A stretch of 57,270 nucleotides of DNA from Amycolatopsis circi (GTDB lineage Bacteria; Actinomycetota; Actinomycetes; Mycobacteriales; Pseudonocardiaceae), in assembly GCF_003385235.1 (NCBI RefSeq), contig NZ_PQIA01000054.1:1-57270 (forward strand). Direction: 5' to 3'. How positions within the stretch are numbered: the stretch's first letter is position 1; each line of letters starts with the position of its first letter. Positions 1 through 10,010 of this stretch are shown here, one piece after another. The position numbers and the translations under genes are program-made. The notes beneath the pieces were generated by a model. The model was given only the letters and a program-made list of their open reading frames with translations. It was not told where the DNA came from and ran no database searches.

Positions 1-651
1 AACCCACCCAGGCGAGCGAAGTCATCGCTTCGCCGACAACCGGGCTCAATGGGCCGACTGAGGCGCTCGGTGACACGGCATCTCGCACTTGGCCGCGGTA
101 TCCATCATCGCTGCGCTGCAGGTGTTCCCATCAATGGAACGTTCAAGAAGCCCTTTGCATGGGGCGAGGACGTCGAGCAGGTTCCCGGCATGGTTGCCGC
201 GCCTGTCGGTTGGCCAGCCATGCCAGCTATCGCCTTTACTTCATGTCATCTACCGCCTGTGCTGGGCGAAGAACCACAACGTCAGACGACACCGTGATGC
301 CAACTAACGCCTGACGTCACAACGATGCTTGCGCCGACTGCTGTGCCGCCGCTTCAGATATCTTGACCCGGCCTCCCACGACTCCTTCCCTGACTGCGAG
401 AGGTCCTGCCGCACATCCGTCGCCATCCTGCGCGCCGAGCCTGCACTACAAGGGCCTGTCCGGCCTCGTCGGCGAGCTCTGCACCCACCGAACTCGCCCT
501 TGAATTCGAGGCTATGCAACTGACCACCGACGCCAGCCTCACCTGACCACCGCGCCCGACAGCGCCGACGAAGAACGGCTTCGGCTTCTTGCCAGCTGGG
601 TTGCACCCGAAATCAGCATGGCGAACAGACGGCAGCGAACGGATAACAGAG
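1..651. other. No supported gene
   Basis: Only short overlapping open frames occur here on both strands. None has a convincing ribosome binding site, a recognisable motif or the strong third-position GC bias of the real genes nearby. The stretch lies downstream of the ROK repressor gene, which reads leftwards into it. It may be decayed coding sequence or plain intergenic DNA; I cannot assign it. Confidence 0.5.
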
Positions 652-1851
652 CTACCGCTTGAGCGCTATCTCCGCCGCGTTCTGCCGCACCCACTGGAGC
701 GCCAAGGCGACCGCGCCGGTGAGGATGATCTCGTCACCGAGCTTCGAAGCCTGCACCGCCGGACCGTCCGCGCCGTCGAGCAGCCGGCTTACCTCCTCGC
801 CGATCAGCGGAAGCACGTCCGACGCGAGCTGAGCTGCGCTGCCGCAGATCACCACGGTCTCGGGGTCCAGCATCGACGCCATCGCCGCGATCGTGCGGCC
901 GAGCCGACGGGCGGCACCGGCCATGGCCGTCTTCGCAACCGGATCCCCTTCCCGAGCAGCGGCGCGAATGCTCGCCAGGGTCAGCCCTTCCGCAGCAAGC
1001 CCGCGCAGGCAGGAAGCCTGTTCCCCGTCCGCCAGCGCGCGACGGCATTGATCGATCAGCCAGTAACTCGCCCCGACCGTGCTGCCGACTCCCTCGACCT
1101 GCTGGAGCCAGCGAAGCTCTCCAGCGCGCCCGGCCCGTCCCCGCACCAGTTCGCCGCCGGCGATGATCCCCGCGCCCATGCGGTAACCCGACAAGAGCGC
1201 GACGAGGTCCCGGCTCCGAGCCGCCGGGTTGTAGCTCCGCTCCGCCAGCGCGGCGAGGTTCGCGTCGTTCTCCACGACCACGGGGCTCCGGAGCCACTCG
1301 CCCAGAACGCCGGTCAGGTCGGCGTGCATGACCGTCCAGAACGGATCGTCGCCCGGGACCGTCCCTTCGTGACTGACGGGAGCCGGTATGCCCAGGACGG
1401 CGTGCACGACGGAAGTGATGCCGACGTCCGCGTTCACAAGCGCGTCCTCGACCGCGCCACGTACTAACGCTTGCCGTTCCGACGCCGATTGAGCGTCCCC
1501 GTAGAGCTGGCGTTCCGCTGTGCCGCGGATCTGGCCGTTGAGGTCGGCGATCGAGGCCTGGACCCGATACGAGCCAGCGTCGATCGCGACAACCGACGCG
1601 GCGGCGTGCGCGAAGGCGAATCGTCGCGACGGCCGCCCACGCGCTTCGCCCGGCGGGCGTCGCCGTTCCAGCTCGACGATCCAGCCGGCCTCGATCAGCT
1701 CGTCGCAGACGCTGTAGATCGTGGCCCGGGTCAACCCCGCACGGTCGACGAGTTCCGCGGCAGTCAGGTCCGGCATGCCCCAGATCGCATCGAGTACCGA
1801 CCTGCGATTCGCCTGGCGCATGGCGACCGGCGACGTCAACTGCCCAGCCAC
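652..1851 (-). CDS. ROK-family transcriptional repressor of the alpha-glucoside locus
   Basis: A 399-aa protein with an N-terminal winged helix-turn-helix (about residues 12-65, including LTRATIYSVCDELIEAG) followed by a ROK sugar-kinase-like fold (about 85-390). ROK regulators normally bind operator DNA and release it when a sugar binds. The usual ROK zinc-binding cysteine cluster is not visible: the corresponding stretch reads GRAGRAGELRWLQQVEG, without cysteines, so ligand sensing may be zinc-independent or the protein divergent. The start is GTG at 1851, preceded on the minus strand by an AGGAG sequence. It is divergent from the glucosidase/transporter operon and shares an 85-bp intergenic region holding a strong inverted repeat, which makes local control of that operon likely. 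The specific sugar effector is unknown. Confidence 0.9.
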   Translation of the reverse strand: MAGQLTSPVAMRQANRRSVLDAIWGMPDLTAAELVDRAGLTRATIYSVCDELIEAGWIVELERRRPPGEARGRPSRRFAFAHAAASVVAIDAGSYRVQASIADLNGQIRGTAERQLYGDAQSASERQALVRGAVEDALVNADVGITSVVHAVLGIPAPVSHEGTVPGDDPFWTVMHADLTGVLGEWLRSPVVVENDANLAALAERSYNPAARSRDLVALLSGYRMGAGIIAGGELVRGRAGRAGELRWLQQVEGVGSTVGASYWLIDQCRRALADGEQASCLRGLAAEGLTLASIRAAAREGDPVAKTAMAGAARRLGRTIAAMASMLDPETVVICGSAAQLASDVLPLIGEEVSRLLDGADGPAVQASKLGDEIILTGAVALALQWVRQNAAEIALKR

Positions 1852-1875
1852 GTGTCTCCTCTCCTCACCGTTGAC

Positions 1876-1920
1876 AACTCTAACGTACAGACTCTAACGT
1901 CAGAGTTTCACGTTAGAGTT
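1876..1920. promoter_or_regulatory. Nested inverted-repeat operator between ROK gene and glucosidase operon
   Basis: AACTCTAACGT at 1876-1886 is the exact reverse complement of ACGTTAGAGTT at 1910-1920. Between them lies a further element, ACTCTaacgtcAGAGT (1891-1906), itself an inverted repeat. So the half-site ACTCTAACGT occurs three times in 45 bp. Its position between the divergent ROK and GH13 genes suggests the ROK operator. The rightmost half-site ends 16 bp before the glucosidase ATG, where bound protein would block initiation. Binding by the ROK protein is inferred. Confidence 0.75.
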
Positions 1921-1936
1921 GCCAGCAGGGAGAGTC

Positions 1937-3655
1937 ATGGTCACCGACGACCGTCCAGCGGCCCCGACCGCAACCGCTAAGTCCGGAATGGACGACAACG
2001 GGCAATGGTGGCGAGATGCGGTCGTCTATCAGATTTATCCGCGGAGCTTCGCCGATTCGGACGGCGACGGCATCGGCGACCTGCGCGGGATCTCCGATCG
2101 CCTCGACCGCCTCGTCGACCTCGGCGTCGACTGCATCTGGCTCTCGCCGTTCTATGTCTCCCCCGGTGCGGACGCTGGGTACGACGTCGCGGACTACCGC
2201 GACGTGGACCCGATGTTCGGCACCCTGCACGACTTCGACACGCTGCTGGCGAAAGCACACCGCCTCGGGCTCCGGGTGATCGTCGACCTCGTCCCCAATC
2301 ACACTTCCACCGCGCACCCGTGGTTCCAGGAGGCGCTCGCGGCACCGCCCGGCTCTCCCGAACGTTCCCGCTTCCACTTCCGCGACGGCCGCGGAGCCGA
2401 CGGATCCGAGCCCCCGAACAATTGGCCGAGTGCGTTCTTCGGGCCGGCGTGGACGCGGACGACAGACCCGGACGGCAAGCCTGGGCAGTGGTATCTCCAC
2501 ATGTTCGACTCCGGCCAGCCTGACTGGAACTGGGACAACGAGGAGGTCCGCGAGGAGTTCAGGTCGATCCTGCGATTCTGGCTCGATCGCGGGGTCGACG
2601 GATTCCGGGTCGACTGCGCGACTGCGCTGGTGAAAGCGCCGGGCCTGCCCGATGTCCCCGAGAACCCTGACGACTACGACTTCTTCGCCGCGGTTCGCGG
2701 CCTCGACGGACAGGACCTGCCGCCTTCGCCAGGAGGCGATCAGGAGGGCGTGCACGACATCTATCGAGACTGGCGGAGCGTTCTGGACGAATACGGCGCC
2801 GACCGGATTCTGACCGGCGAGATCTGGCTCCCGCCGAGGCAGATCTCTCGGTATCTGCGCCCGGACGAAATGCACCAGGCCTTCAACTTCGCTTATCTGG
2901 AAGCTGGCTGGAGCGCGGACCGGGTGCACCGCGTGGTCCGCGCGACGCTCGCCGCCCACGACGAAGCAGGAGCGGCCGCGACCTGGGTGCTGTCCAACCA
3001 TGACGTGGTGCGCCATGCGACCCGGTTCGGGTTCGGTCCCGACGCTCCGCGGATGTTCGGAATCCGCGCGACTGATCCTCAGCCGGACACCGCTCTCGGC
3101 CTTCGGCGCGCACGTGCTGCGACCCTGTCGATGCTCGCACTGCCCGGATCCGCTTACCTGTACCAAGGCGAGGAGCTCGGGCTGCCCGAGCACACCACGC
3201 TGAACGACGAAGCTCGTCAGGATCCGGCCTGGAGACGGTCGGGCGGAACGCAGGCCGGCCGCGACGGTTGCCGCATCCCGCTGCCTTGGGAAGCCGACCG
3301 GCCCGCCGCGGGATTCAGCCCCGGCGGCAAGACCTGGCTTCCGCAGCCCTCCGCTTATGCCCGCCTCGCGCGCGACCGCCAGCAGGAGACCGCCGGGTCG
3401 ACGCTCGAAATGTACCGGCAGGCTCTCGGAATTCGGAAGGCAAGGCACCTCGGGCACGGGAAGCTGGATTGGCTCTCCGAACCAGCCGACGCGGTCGTGG
3501 CGTTACGGAACGGCGATCTCCTGTCAGTGACCAACATGGGCAACGTCCCTGTTGGACTCCCGCCGGGAGATGTCGTACTCCGCAGCGAGCCCGGCCCGGA
3601 CACGGTTCTCGAGCCCGATACGACCGCGTGGATTCTTTCCCGCCCCACGGCCTGA
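1937..3655 (+). CDS. GH13 alpha-glucosidase (first copy)
   Basis: A 572-aa intracellular glycoside hydrolase family 13 enzyme of the alpha-glucosidase/oligo-1,6-glucosidase group, hydrolysing alpha-linked glucosides. The conserved regions are present: VDLVPNHTS (region I), DGFRVDCAT with nucleophile D226 (II), GEIWL with acid/base E295 (III) and LSNHDVVRH with transition-state D356 (IV). No signal peptide is visible, which fits import of intact oligosaccharide by the adjacent symporter. I chose ATG at 1937 because AGGGAGAG lies just upstream; an in-frame TTG at 1919 would fall inside the operator. It is first in an operon with the GPH transporter and a second GH13 gene. Exact linkage preference (alpha-1,4, alpha-1,6 or trehalose-like) cannot be decided. 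Confidence 0.92.
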   Translation: MVTDDRPAAPTATAKSGMDDNGQWWRDAVVYQIYPRSFADSDGDGIGDLRGISDRLDRLVDLGVDCIWLSPFYVSPGADAGYDVADYRDVDPMFGTLHDFDTLLAKAHRLGLRVIVDLVPNHTSTAHPWFQEALAAPPGSPERSRFHFRDGRGADGSEPPNNWPSAFFGPAWTRTTDPDGKPGQWYLHMFDSGQPDWNWDNEEVREEFRSILRFWLDRGVDGFRVDCATALVKAPGLPDVPENPDDYDFFAAVRGLDGQDLPPSPGGDQEGVHDIYRDWRSVLDEYGADRILTGEIWLPPRQISRYLRPDEMHQAFNFAYLEAGWSADRVHRVVRATLAAHDEAGAAATWVLSNHDVVRHATRFGFGPDAPRMFGIRATDPQPDTALGLRRARAATLSMLALPGSAYLYQGEELGLPEHTTLNDEARQDPAWRRSGGTQAGRDGCRIPLPWEADRPAAGFSPGGKTWLPQPSAYARLARDRQQETAGSTLEMYRQALGIRKARHLGHGKLDWLSEPADAVVALRNGDLLSVTNMGNVPVGLPPGDVVLRSEPGPDTVLEPDTTAWILSRPTA

Positions 3656-3714
3656 TTCCCGCTCCGTTCGAAGCCGCGCCGCCTTACATCTCAATGCCGA
3701 GAGAAGGACTACCC

Positions 3715-5103
3715 ATGCCCGAAACGACTTCCGCCCCGCCGGACGCAAGCCGCTTGCCGAATACCCGCGTAGCCCTGCGGGAGCGGCTGGCCTTCGGGGT
3801 CGGAGATCTCGCGACCGGTCTCATCGGGGTCACTGTCGCGGCGTTCCTGACGTACTTCTACACCGACACCATCGGGCTCAGCGCCGCAGCCGTCGGCACT
3901 ATCTTCGCGGTGCTCCGGATCGTCGACGCCTTCATCGACCTCGGCGTCGGAGCCCTGGTGGACCGGACGTCGAGCAGGCGGGGAAAGGCGCGCCCGTGGG
4001 TGCTCTGGGCCGCGTTGCCCTACGGCGTCACCGGCTTCCTCCTTTTCACCGTTCCGCACGTCGCTCAAACCTGGCAGTACGTCTACGTCATCGTCTCGTA
4101 CCTAGTGATGAACGTCTTCTACAGCGCTGTCAACGTCCCCTACGGCGTCCTCAACTCCCTCATCACGCAGAATCAGCAAGAGCGTTCTGTTCTCAACATT
4201 TTCCGCGCGGTCTTCGCACTGACCGGTGCGCTGGTCATAAGCTACTTCGCGATCCCGACTGTCCAGGCCTTCGGCGGCGGCCAGAGCGGCTGGATCATCA
4301 CATTCGCCATCGTCGCCCTCTTGACCGCCGCGCTCTTCTGGGTGACGTTCGCGTTCACCCGGGAGCGCGTGCAAGCCGTCTGCGCGGACCGGAAGATCCC
4401 GTTGGGACCAGGGATCCGGGCTCTCTTCCGCAACAAATATTGGGGCCTGATCCTGGTGCTCGCTGTCATCAACTTCGCCTACCAGGCGCTCATCGGCGGC
4501 GTGAATATCTACTTCCTCCAGTACGTGGTAGGCGATATCTCCCTCGTCGGACCGCTGAGCCTGGCCAGCATCATCCCGGTGATCGCGACCATGGCCCTCA
4601 TGGCACCCGTCGTGAAGCGCTTCGGCAAACGCAACACGGCCATCGCCGGGCTCGCCATCAGCATCGTCGGTTCCGCTCTGCTCGCCATCGATCCCTCGAA
4701 CGTCACCATCCTTTTCGTCGCCGCGGTGGTCCGAGGCATCGGTGCGGCCCCGCTGACCGGAACGTTCTTCGCCATGCTCGCGGACACAATCGAGTACGGA
4801 GAGTGGAAAACCGGACTGCGCACCGAAGGACTCGTCTACAGCGCGGGCAGTTTCGGCACCAAGGCGGGGACCGGCCTCGGCGCCGCGGCACTCGGGTGGG
4901 GCCTCGCGATCGGCGGGTACGTCGGCGGGCACAAAACGATCAGCGAATCAGCTCATTCTTCGATCGTGTTCATGTACGTGTATCTCCCGATCATCGTCTC
5001 GGCCGTCCTCGGAATCCTGTTGTCCTTCTACACTCTCGACAAGCGGTATCCGGGCATCCTCGCGGACTTGGAGGCACGGCGGGCATCAGCAGACAACACG
5101 TGA
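3715..5103 (+). CDS. GPH-family sugar:cation symporter
   Basis: A 462-aa polytopic membrane protein with about 12 hydrophobic segments. It resembles the glycoside-pentoside-hexuronide (MelB-like) group of the major facilitator superfamily: an early GDLATGLIG segment, TYFYTDTIGLSAAAVG and the cytoplasmic loop DRTSSRRGKARPW typical of GPH carriers. It probably imports an alpha-glucoside with H+ or Na+. ATG at 3715 follows GAGAAGGA; the frame stays open far upstream but that part overlaps the glucosidase in another frame and is not real. It lies 59 bp after one GH13 gene and 38 bp before the next, so the three form one operon for uptake and intracellular hydrolysis. Confidence 0.9.
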   Translation: MPETTSAPPDASRLPNTRVALRERLAFGVGDLATGLIGVTVAAFLTYFYTDTIGLSAAAVGTIFAVLRIVDAFIDLGVGALVDRTSSRRGKARPWVLWAALPYGVTGFLLFTVPHVAQTWQYVYVIVSYLVMNVFYSAVNVPYGVLNSLITQNQQERSVLNIFRAVFALTGALVISYFAIPTVQAFGGGQSGWIITFAIVALLTAALFWVTFAFTRERVQAVCADRKIPLGPGIRALFRNKYWGLILVLAVINFAYQALIGGVNIYFLQYVVGDISLVGPLSLASIIPVIATMALMAPVVKRFGKRNTAIAGLAISIVGSALLAIDPSNVTILFVAAVVRGIGAAPLTGTFFAMLADTIEYGEWKTGLRTEGLVYSAGSFGTKAGTGLGAAALGWGLAIGGYVGGHKTISESAHSSIVFMYVYLPIIVSAVLGILLSFYTLDKRYPGILADLEARRASADNT

Positions 5104-5141
5104 AAGCACTGCCTTGCGAACCGTACGACGAGAGGACTCCG

Positions 5142-6794
5142 ATGCCGCCCGCAGAAAAATCCCCATGGTGGAAGCACGCCGTCATCTACCAGGTCTACAT
5201 CCGCAGCTTCGCCGACAGCGACGGCGACGGCGTCGGCGATGTGAGCGGGATCCGGTCCCGCCTGCCTTACCTCAAAAATCTGGGCGTCGACGCTCTCTGG
5301 ATCAACCCCTGGTACCCGTCTCCCATGGTCGACGCCGGGTACGACGTCGCGGACTACCGCGAAGTCGATCCCCTCTTCGGCAAGCTCGACGACGCCAAGG
5401 CTCTGATCGAGGAAGCCCACGAAGCCGGACTTCGCATCATCCTTGACATCGTCCCCAACCACACCTCCGACCAGCACGCCTGGTTCAAGGACGCGATTGT
5501 TTCCGGCCCCGGTTCCGAGGCCCGCGGCCGATACTGGTTCCGGCCTGGGCAAGGCGAGAACGGCGAACTTCCGCCCAACGACTGGCAATCGACCATGGGC
5601 GGGCCCGCATGGACCCGCGTCACGGAGGCGGACGGGACACCCGGCGAGTGGTACCTGCACCTCTTCAGCGCCGAACAGCCGGACCTGAACTGGAGCAACT
5701 CGCAGGTGCGGGCGGAATTCCTTGACATCCTTCGGTTCTGGTTCGACCTCGGCGTGGACGGATTCCGCATCGACGTCGCCATGGCGCTCGCCAAGGACCC
5801 CGCTCTCCCTGATCTGGGCACTGGTCCGGCCGGGGAAGCCGTCGGGCTCGGCTCCGTCCCGGTGCACCCGCATTGGGATCGTGACGAGGTTCAGGACATC
5901 TACCGCGAGTGGCGCGCAGTCGCCGATTCCTATCCGGGCGACCGGCTCTTCGTCGCCGAAGCATGGGTGCTCGACTCGGCGCGCTATCAGCGATACCTCG
6001 CGCCAGGCGTGCTTCACACTGCCTTCAACTTCGGCTTCCTCACCTGCGATTGGGACGCGGACCAGTTGCGCACCAGCATCACGAAGTCCCTTCGCGAACA
6101 CGAAACCCTGGAATCCGATCCGACGTGGGTGTTGTCGAATCACGACGTCGTCCGGCACTTGAGCCGCTACGGCCGACGCGAGAAGTCCGCGGCCGGCCCG
6201 CTGCAGCGCTATGAAAGCCCGCTCGATCTGCGACTGGGCACCCGGCGAGCCCGCGCAGCGGTCTTCCTGACGCTCGCACTGCCCGGCAGCGCCTACATCT
6301 ACCAAGGCGAGGAACTTGGCCTCTGGGAAGTCGAGGACATCCCCGAAGCACTCCTCCAGGATCCGATCTGGGAACGCTCCGGGCACACCGAGCGCGGTCG
6401 GGACGGCGCGCGGGTACCGCTCCCCTGGCGCGGGACGCAAAGCCCGTTCGGCTTCAGCCCGGATCATTCGCGGGCACCATGGCTGCCACAGCCTGCCGAA
6501 TGGGCGGAGTACACGGTCGAATGCCAAGAAGCGGACTCTCGGTCCATGCTCAGCCTCTACCGGACGCTGCTCCGGATCCGGGCTGAGCGCAACGTATGGG
6601 AGGGTGCCGATTTAGCGTGGATCGACGGCGAAGACGGCCTGCTCGCGTTCAGCCGCGGCCCGTTCGTCTGTGCCGTCAACCTCACCGACCACGCGATGCC
6701 CTGCCCGGTGGAAGGCAAGCTGGTTGCCGCGAGCAACAAATTCGACGGCTTGACCCTCGCGGCGGATTCTGCGGTGTGGCTTGAAACGAGTTGA
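5142..6794 (+). CDS. GH13 alpha-glucosidase (second copy)
   Basis: A 550-aa GH13 enzyme, paralogous to the first gene of this operon; the two share openings such as VVYQIYPRSFADSDGDG / VIYQVYIRSFADSDGDG. Catalytic motifs are DIVPNHTS, DGFRIDVAM with nucleophile D211, VAEAWV with acid/base E273 and LSNHDVVRH with D335. No signal peptide. ATG at 5142 follows GAGAGGA; the open frame extends far upstream across the transporter but without support. Having two diverged GH13 paralogues around one transporter suggests different linkage or chain-length preferences, possibly on a mixed oligosaccharide. Specificity is not determinable here. Confidence 0.92.
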   Translation: MPPAEKSPWWKHAVIYQVYIRSFADSDGDGVGDVSGIRSRLPYLKNLGVDALWINPWYPSPMVDAGYDVADYREVDPLFGKLDDAKALIEEAHEAGLRIILDIVPNHTSDQHAWFKDAIVSGPGSEARGRYWFRPGQGENGELPPNDWQSTMGGPAWTRVTEADGTPGEWYLHLFSAEQPDLNWSNSQVRAEFLDILRFWFDLGVDGFRIDVAMALAKDPALPDLGTGPAGEAVGLGSVPVHPHWDRDEVQDIYREWRAVADSYPGDRLFVAEAWVLDSARYQRYLAPGVLHTAFNFGFLTCDWDADQLRTSITKSLREHETLESDPTWVLSNHDVVRHLSRYGRREKSAAGPLQRYESPLDLRLGTRRARAAVFLTLALPGSAYIYQGEELGLWEVEDIPEALLQDPIWERSGHTERGRDGARVPLPWRGTQSPFGFSPDHSRAPWLPQPAEWAEYTVECQEADSRSMLSLYRTLLRIRAERNVWEGADLAWIDGEDGLLAFSRGPFVCAVNLTDHAMPCPVEGKLVAASNKFDGLTLAADSAVWLETS

Positions 6795-7263
6795 GTCCAC
6801 ACCAGGGATCAGGCCGCCGCGACACCGCAGGATGAGACTGCTTGTGCAGCTGCGACGTCGGAACGGGAAGAAACCTGCGCTCCACGAGCCGGCCGCGTGG
6901 GCGACACCCATCGTCACTTTGCAGCAACACCTTACGGACGCCCCAATCCCCGGAGGCGGCTGCGCCGTAGCGCACCTTCCACTGGCATCGGGGTCGGAAG
7001 CAGGACTCGCGCACGTATGGGTCGAGCACAACGAGACGCCACGCGCCGCACGAGTCGCGGCTGGAACTCACGCGTTTGCTGCACGCGGCTTTCGATAGCA
7101 CTGTGCGGAATCGTCGCCCAGCTCTTTCTTCTACAGAAACACGTCTCCGGACGGCCACGAAAAAATCTGCCGATTTCCTGCGGCTCGCCAGCACAGGAAC
7201 ATGCGCGGTCGAAGTCAAGCCACAGAGCCTGCTGGAGAAGCCAGTGATCGTCGTGCGCGCCCA
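6795..7263. other. No supported gene between glucosidase and helicase genes
   Basis: This stretch lies between the 3' ends of two convergent genes. Open frames on both strands up to about 180 codons overlap each other, and their translations are rich in Arg, Cys and Ser in the manner of shadow frames. No ribosome binding site or family motif is seen. No obvious strong terminator hairpin was found. It marks the left edge of the helicase cassette. Confidence 0.5.
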
Positions 7264-10005
7264 CTAGGGTCGAAGACGTTCCTTCTGCCGCCTCGGCCGG
7301 GACTCAACGGGAATGACACCCCGGCGCGCCTTCAGCAGGCTCTCGTCCTTGGTGCTCTCGCGCACAGCCAACCGGCTAAGGATCCGTTGCTGCGTCTCCG
7401 GCGTCCAGAAAACACTGAGCCGACGCCTGGCCCGTGTAATCGCCGTGTAGAAGATGCTGTGAGAGATCCTCTCCTCGTTGGCGTCTGTGATGACCACCTT
7501 GACCGAGTCGTATTCCAAGCCCTGCGCCTTGTGGATCGACACGGCATAGGCGATTTGGAACGGCACCAACGTGTTGACGTCATCGTCATCGTTGTCCGAG
7601 TTCCGGCGCTCGAAGACGTCGAACTGGACTACCGAACCCTCGACCCACCGCAGGTCGGTACCGAACAGGTCCCCCTCAGTGACCTCGCGCCCGAGGTCGA
7701 CGTCGAACGTGATGCGACCAGGCGCGCGGTCGATCCCAGTGATTTTGCCCTTCACATTGTTGGAGATGGCCGGCCGGAAGCGCTCGGCCTCGTTGAACAG
7801 CACCGGGTCGTCGACCTTGTAGGTTGCCTCGCCCCAGGTCACCGCAGGGCTAGGATTGCTTGCCTGCAAGAACCTGTTGACATTGTTGATGCCGTAGAGC
7901 CCGTCATAGTTCAGGCACAACACGATCTCGTCGTCGCTCTCCCGATGGAAGAGCGCGTCTCCCAGAACTTTCGAGTAGGCGTTCTTGGAGAGCGACTCCT
8001 CGATCCGGTCGTCCAGGTTCCGCACCCGGTCCCACAAGGTGCGCAGCGATCCGTCTTCGGCCCGCCAGGGCTCGGTCAGTTCGAAGACCGACTCTTTAGG
8101 GACGTAGGAGCGGGCAAGGCTGAACCAGTTGCCGAACTGAATCGACTCAATCTGGTAGACGTCACCAACGAGCACGAGCAAATCGAACGTCGTGGTGTTG
8201 ATTACCTTTAGAAGGTTCGCATTGTCCACAGTGCTGCACTCGTCGATCACAACAACGGCGTAGCTCGAGCCGAATGACTCACTCCGGTTGATGTGACTGG
8301 TGATCGTGCTGAAGTGGGAGTTCGGTGCACGCACCCGACGCTTTAGGTTGTCGACGGCCGGATTAGTGTGAGCGAGGAAGAGCTTCTGCTCGGCCGAAAA
8401 GTAGTTGGCGATGTGGTCCACCATGGTGGACTTCCCGGTACCAGCCGCACCGTAGAGCAGAGCAACCTTCGAGCGTTCGAACAAGGCTCTCAGAGCCTGG
8501 GCCTTCAGATCGTCATCGATTTCATCCGGGTTCGCATCCAGCCAGTCCTGGACGTCGTCGGCGTGCCCTTCGATGCCCTCGCCCGCGACCTCCTGCAGCT
8601 TCTCGATGATGGCCACCGTGTCGTCCTCGTACCCGACGATAAAGACGTGGCCGTTGGCGTGGGCGAGCTTCCGCGGCGCGTGCCGGTCAGTCGGCGGGAG
8701 CAATCGGTTGTAGACGTTGATCAGCGCGTCGACGTCGCCGAGGTCGTCGCACTCGGCGGCCGGCGTGTAGATCGAGCCGCGCTGCTCGACGCTATTCCTT
8801 ACGCGGCGCGCCAGCAGCTCGTGTTCGCGGCCGGTCGAATCAAGACTCTCTGCGAGATCCGCGAATCGCGGGACGTGACCGCAGGGAGCACTGCAGAACG
8901 GCATGGTGTCGAAGGGGCGGCTCCGCGACGTGAGTCGCAGGCCTGACAGCCGCGTGTTCGGCGTGGGATCGTACTGAGCCTTGATCCACCGATTGCGCAT
9001 TTGGTGCATCAGGTACCGCAGCACGCGGGATCCCGGCCGGTTCGAGCGGATTAGCGCCCGGGCCTGGTCTAGCACAGGGAAGATCAGCGCGGGCCGTCGC
9101 GAGTCGCCACAAGCCCAATTGCGGATCTGGTTGTAGCTCGCGTCGGTCATGTCGACGAGGTCCAGCAGGCTAGATCGAGTCGTCGTTAGATACCGCATGA
9201 GGTTGCGGTATTCGGCGTGGTTCGACTGAACCCGCGTCGACTGTCCGAAGAACCGGGCGTAGTTGTCAAACTCGCAGGGACGTATGGAGACATCCCACGA
9301 CCGGATGACCAAGATCGGCATAGTCTGCCCCAGCACCGTGATCGATTCGCTAGACAGATCCAGGTAAGCCGCGTATCTGTCCGTCATGTCGATGTCGGTA
9401 AAGGCGATCGTGCGGTCGAATTTGCTCGTCCAGTTATGGGCCACCGAAAAGGTGACCTCGTAGTAAATCCGCCCGCCGGTGAAGAAAGGCCGTGAACTAT
9501 GGATGTAGTAGCGCCCGACACGGTGCCTGGTCTGCGAACCACGGGCCGACTCTATCCGTTCCGCGATCTTCTCGTGGTACTCCCGGAGAGACGGGTCGAG
9601 GTCCGCGGGAAACAGTTCGAGATTGCCGAGAATGCGGATGCCGAACTGCTTCAACGCGAGGTCGCGGGTGCGAAGCAGGTACTCGTAGTACTTGAGCATC
9701 AAACGCTCGGACGGGTCGCCGTCCAGTGTGTAATGCGAAACACTGGCCTGAAGCAGGTTGTGGAATCTGCTCAGCAGGCGCAACCTTGCTTTTGCCTTGA
9801 CCTCGGCCAGTGCGGGGTTCACCTGGCCGTAGTGGAACTCGGCCGACGGATCGTCGAGGTACGCCCAGACAATGAGCCCCTCGACCAGGTTCCGGAGCTG
9901 AGAGAGAAGGTTCTGCGAAAGGATGCCGCGATCGTCCCGGAGCCGGACGATGTTCTGACAGATCACTCCGTCGACGCTCTGCACCTGCTGCCGTACCGAT
10001 GCCAT
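7264..10005 (-). CDS. Superfamily 1 helicase/ATPase with long N-terminal domain
   Basis: A 913-aa protein. The C-terminal part (about 505-890) is an SF1 (RecD/UvrD-like) helicase core: Walker A GAAGTGKST with K525, Walker B VVIDECS with D588-E589, motif III-like LVGDVYQIESI, motif V-like SIHKAQGLEYDSV and motif VI FYTAITRARRRL. The N-terminal 500 residues match no domain I can name; they open with QNIVRLRDDRGILSQNLLSQ and hold a Cys-containing stretch (FCSAPCGH). It is last in a three-gene operon, 5 bp after the XRE-ImmA gene. Base composition in parts looks less GC-rich than the flanking genes, which hints at transfer. Plausible roles are antiphage defence or DNA repair; no nuclease motif is evident. 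The helicase core is secure, the biological role is not. Confidence 0.88.
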   Translation of the reverse strand: MASVRQQVQSVDGVICQNIVRLRDDRGILSQNLLSQLRNLVEGLIVWAYLDDPSAEFHYGQVNPALAEVKAKARLRLLSRFHNLLQASVSHYTLDGDPSERLMLKYYEYLLRTRDLALKQFGIRILGNLELFPADLDPSLREYHEKIAERIESARGSQTRHRVGRYYIHSSRPFFTGGRIYYEVTFSVAHNWTSKFDRTIAFTDIDMTDRYAAYLDLSSESITVLGQTMPILVIRSWDVSIRPCEFDNYARFFGQSTRVQSNHAEYRNLMRYLTTTRSSLLDLVDMTDASYNQIRNWACGDSRRPALIFPVLDQARALIRSNRPGSRVLRYLMHQMRNRWIKAQYDPTPNTRLSGLRLTSRSRPFDTMPFCSAPCGHVPRFADLAESLDSTGREHELLARRVRNSVEQRGSIYTPAAECDDLGDVDALINVYNRLLPPTDRHAPRKLAHANGHVFIVGYEDDTVAIIEKLQEVAGEGIEGHADDVQDWLDANPDEIDDDLKAQALRALFERSKVALLYGAAGTGKSTMVDHIANYFSAEQKLFLAHTNPAVDNLKRRVRAPNSHFSTITSHINRSESFGSSYAVVVIDECSTVDNANLLKVINTTTFDLLVLVGDVYQIESIQFGNWFSLARSYVPKESVFELTEPWRAEDGSLRTLWDRVRNLDDRIEESLSKNAYSKVLGDALFHRESDDEIVLCLNYDGLYGINNVNRFLQASNPSPAVTWGEATYKVDDPVLFNEAERFRPAISNNVKGKITGIDRAPGRITFDVDLGREVTEGDLFGTDLRWVEGSVVQFDVFERRNSDNDDDDVNTLVPFQIAYAVSIHKAQGLEYDSVKVVITDANEERISHSIFYTAITRARRRLSVFWTPETQQRILSRLAVRESTKDESLLKARRGVIPVESRPRRQKERLRP

Positions 10006-10010
10006 GGCGA

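Noticed and set aside
1..651. Several short frames and a possible transposase fragment
   Set aside because: I see no ribosome binding site, motif or codon bias sufficient to call a gene or an insertion-sequence end.
3552..5141. Upstream extension of the second GH13 frame across the transporter gene
   Set aside because: Arg/His-rich shadow translation; the real start is ATG 5142 with its own ribosome binding site.
6612..7264. Minus-strand frames of 110-178 codons after the second glucosidase gene
   Set aside because: They overlap each other and the glucosidase, and lack recognisable features.
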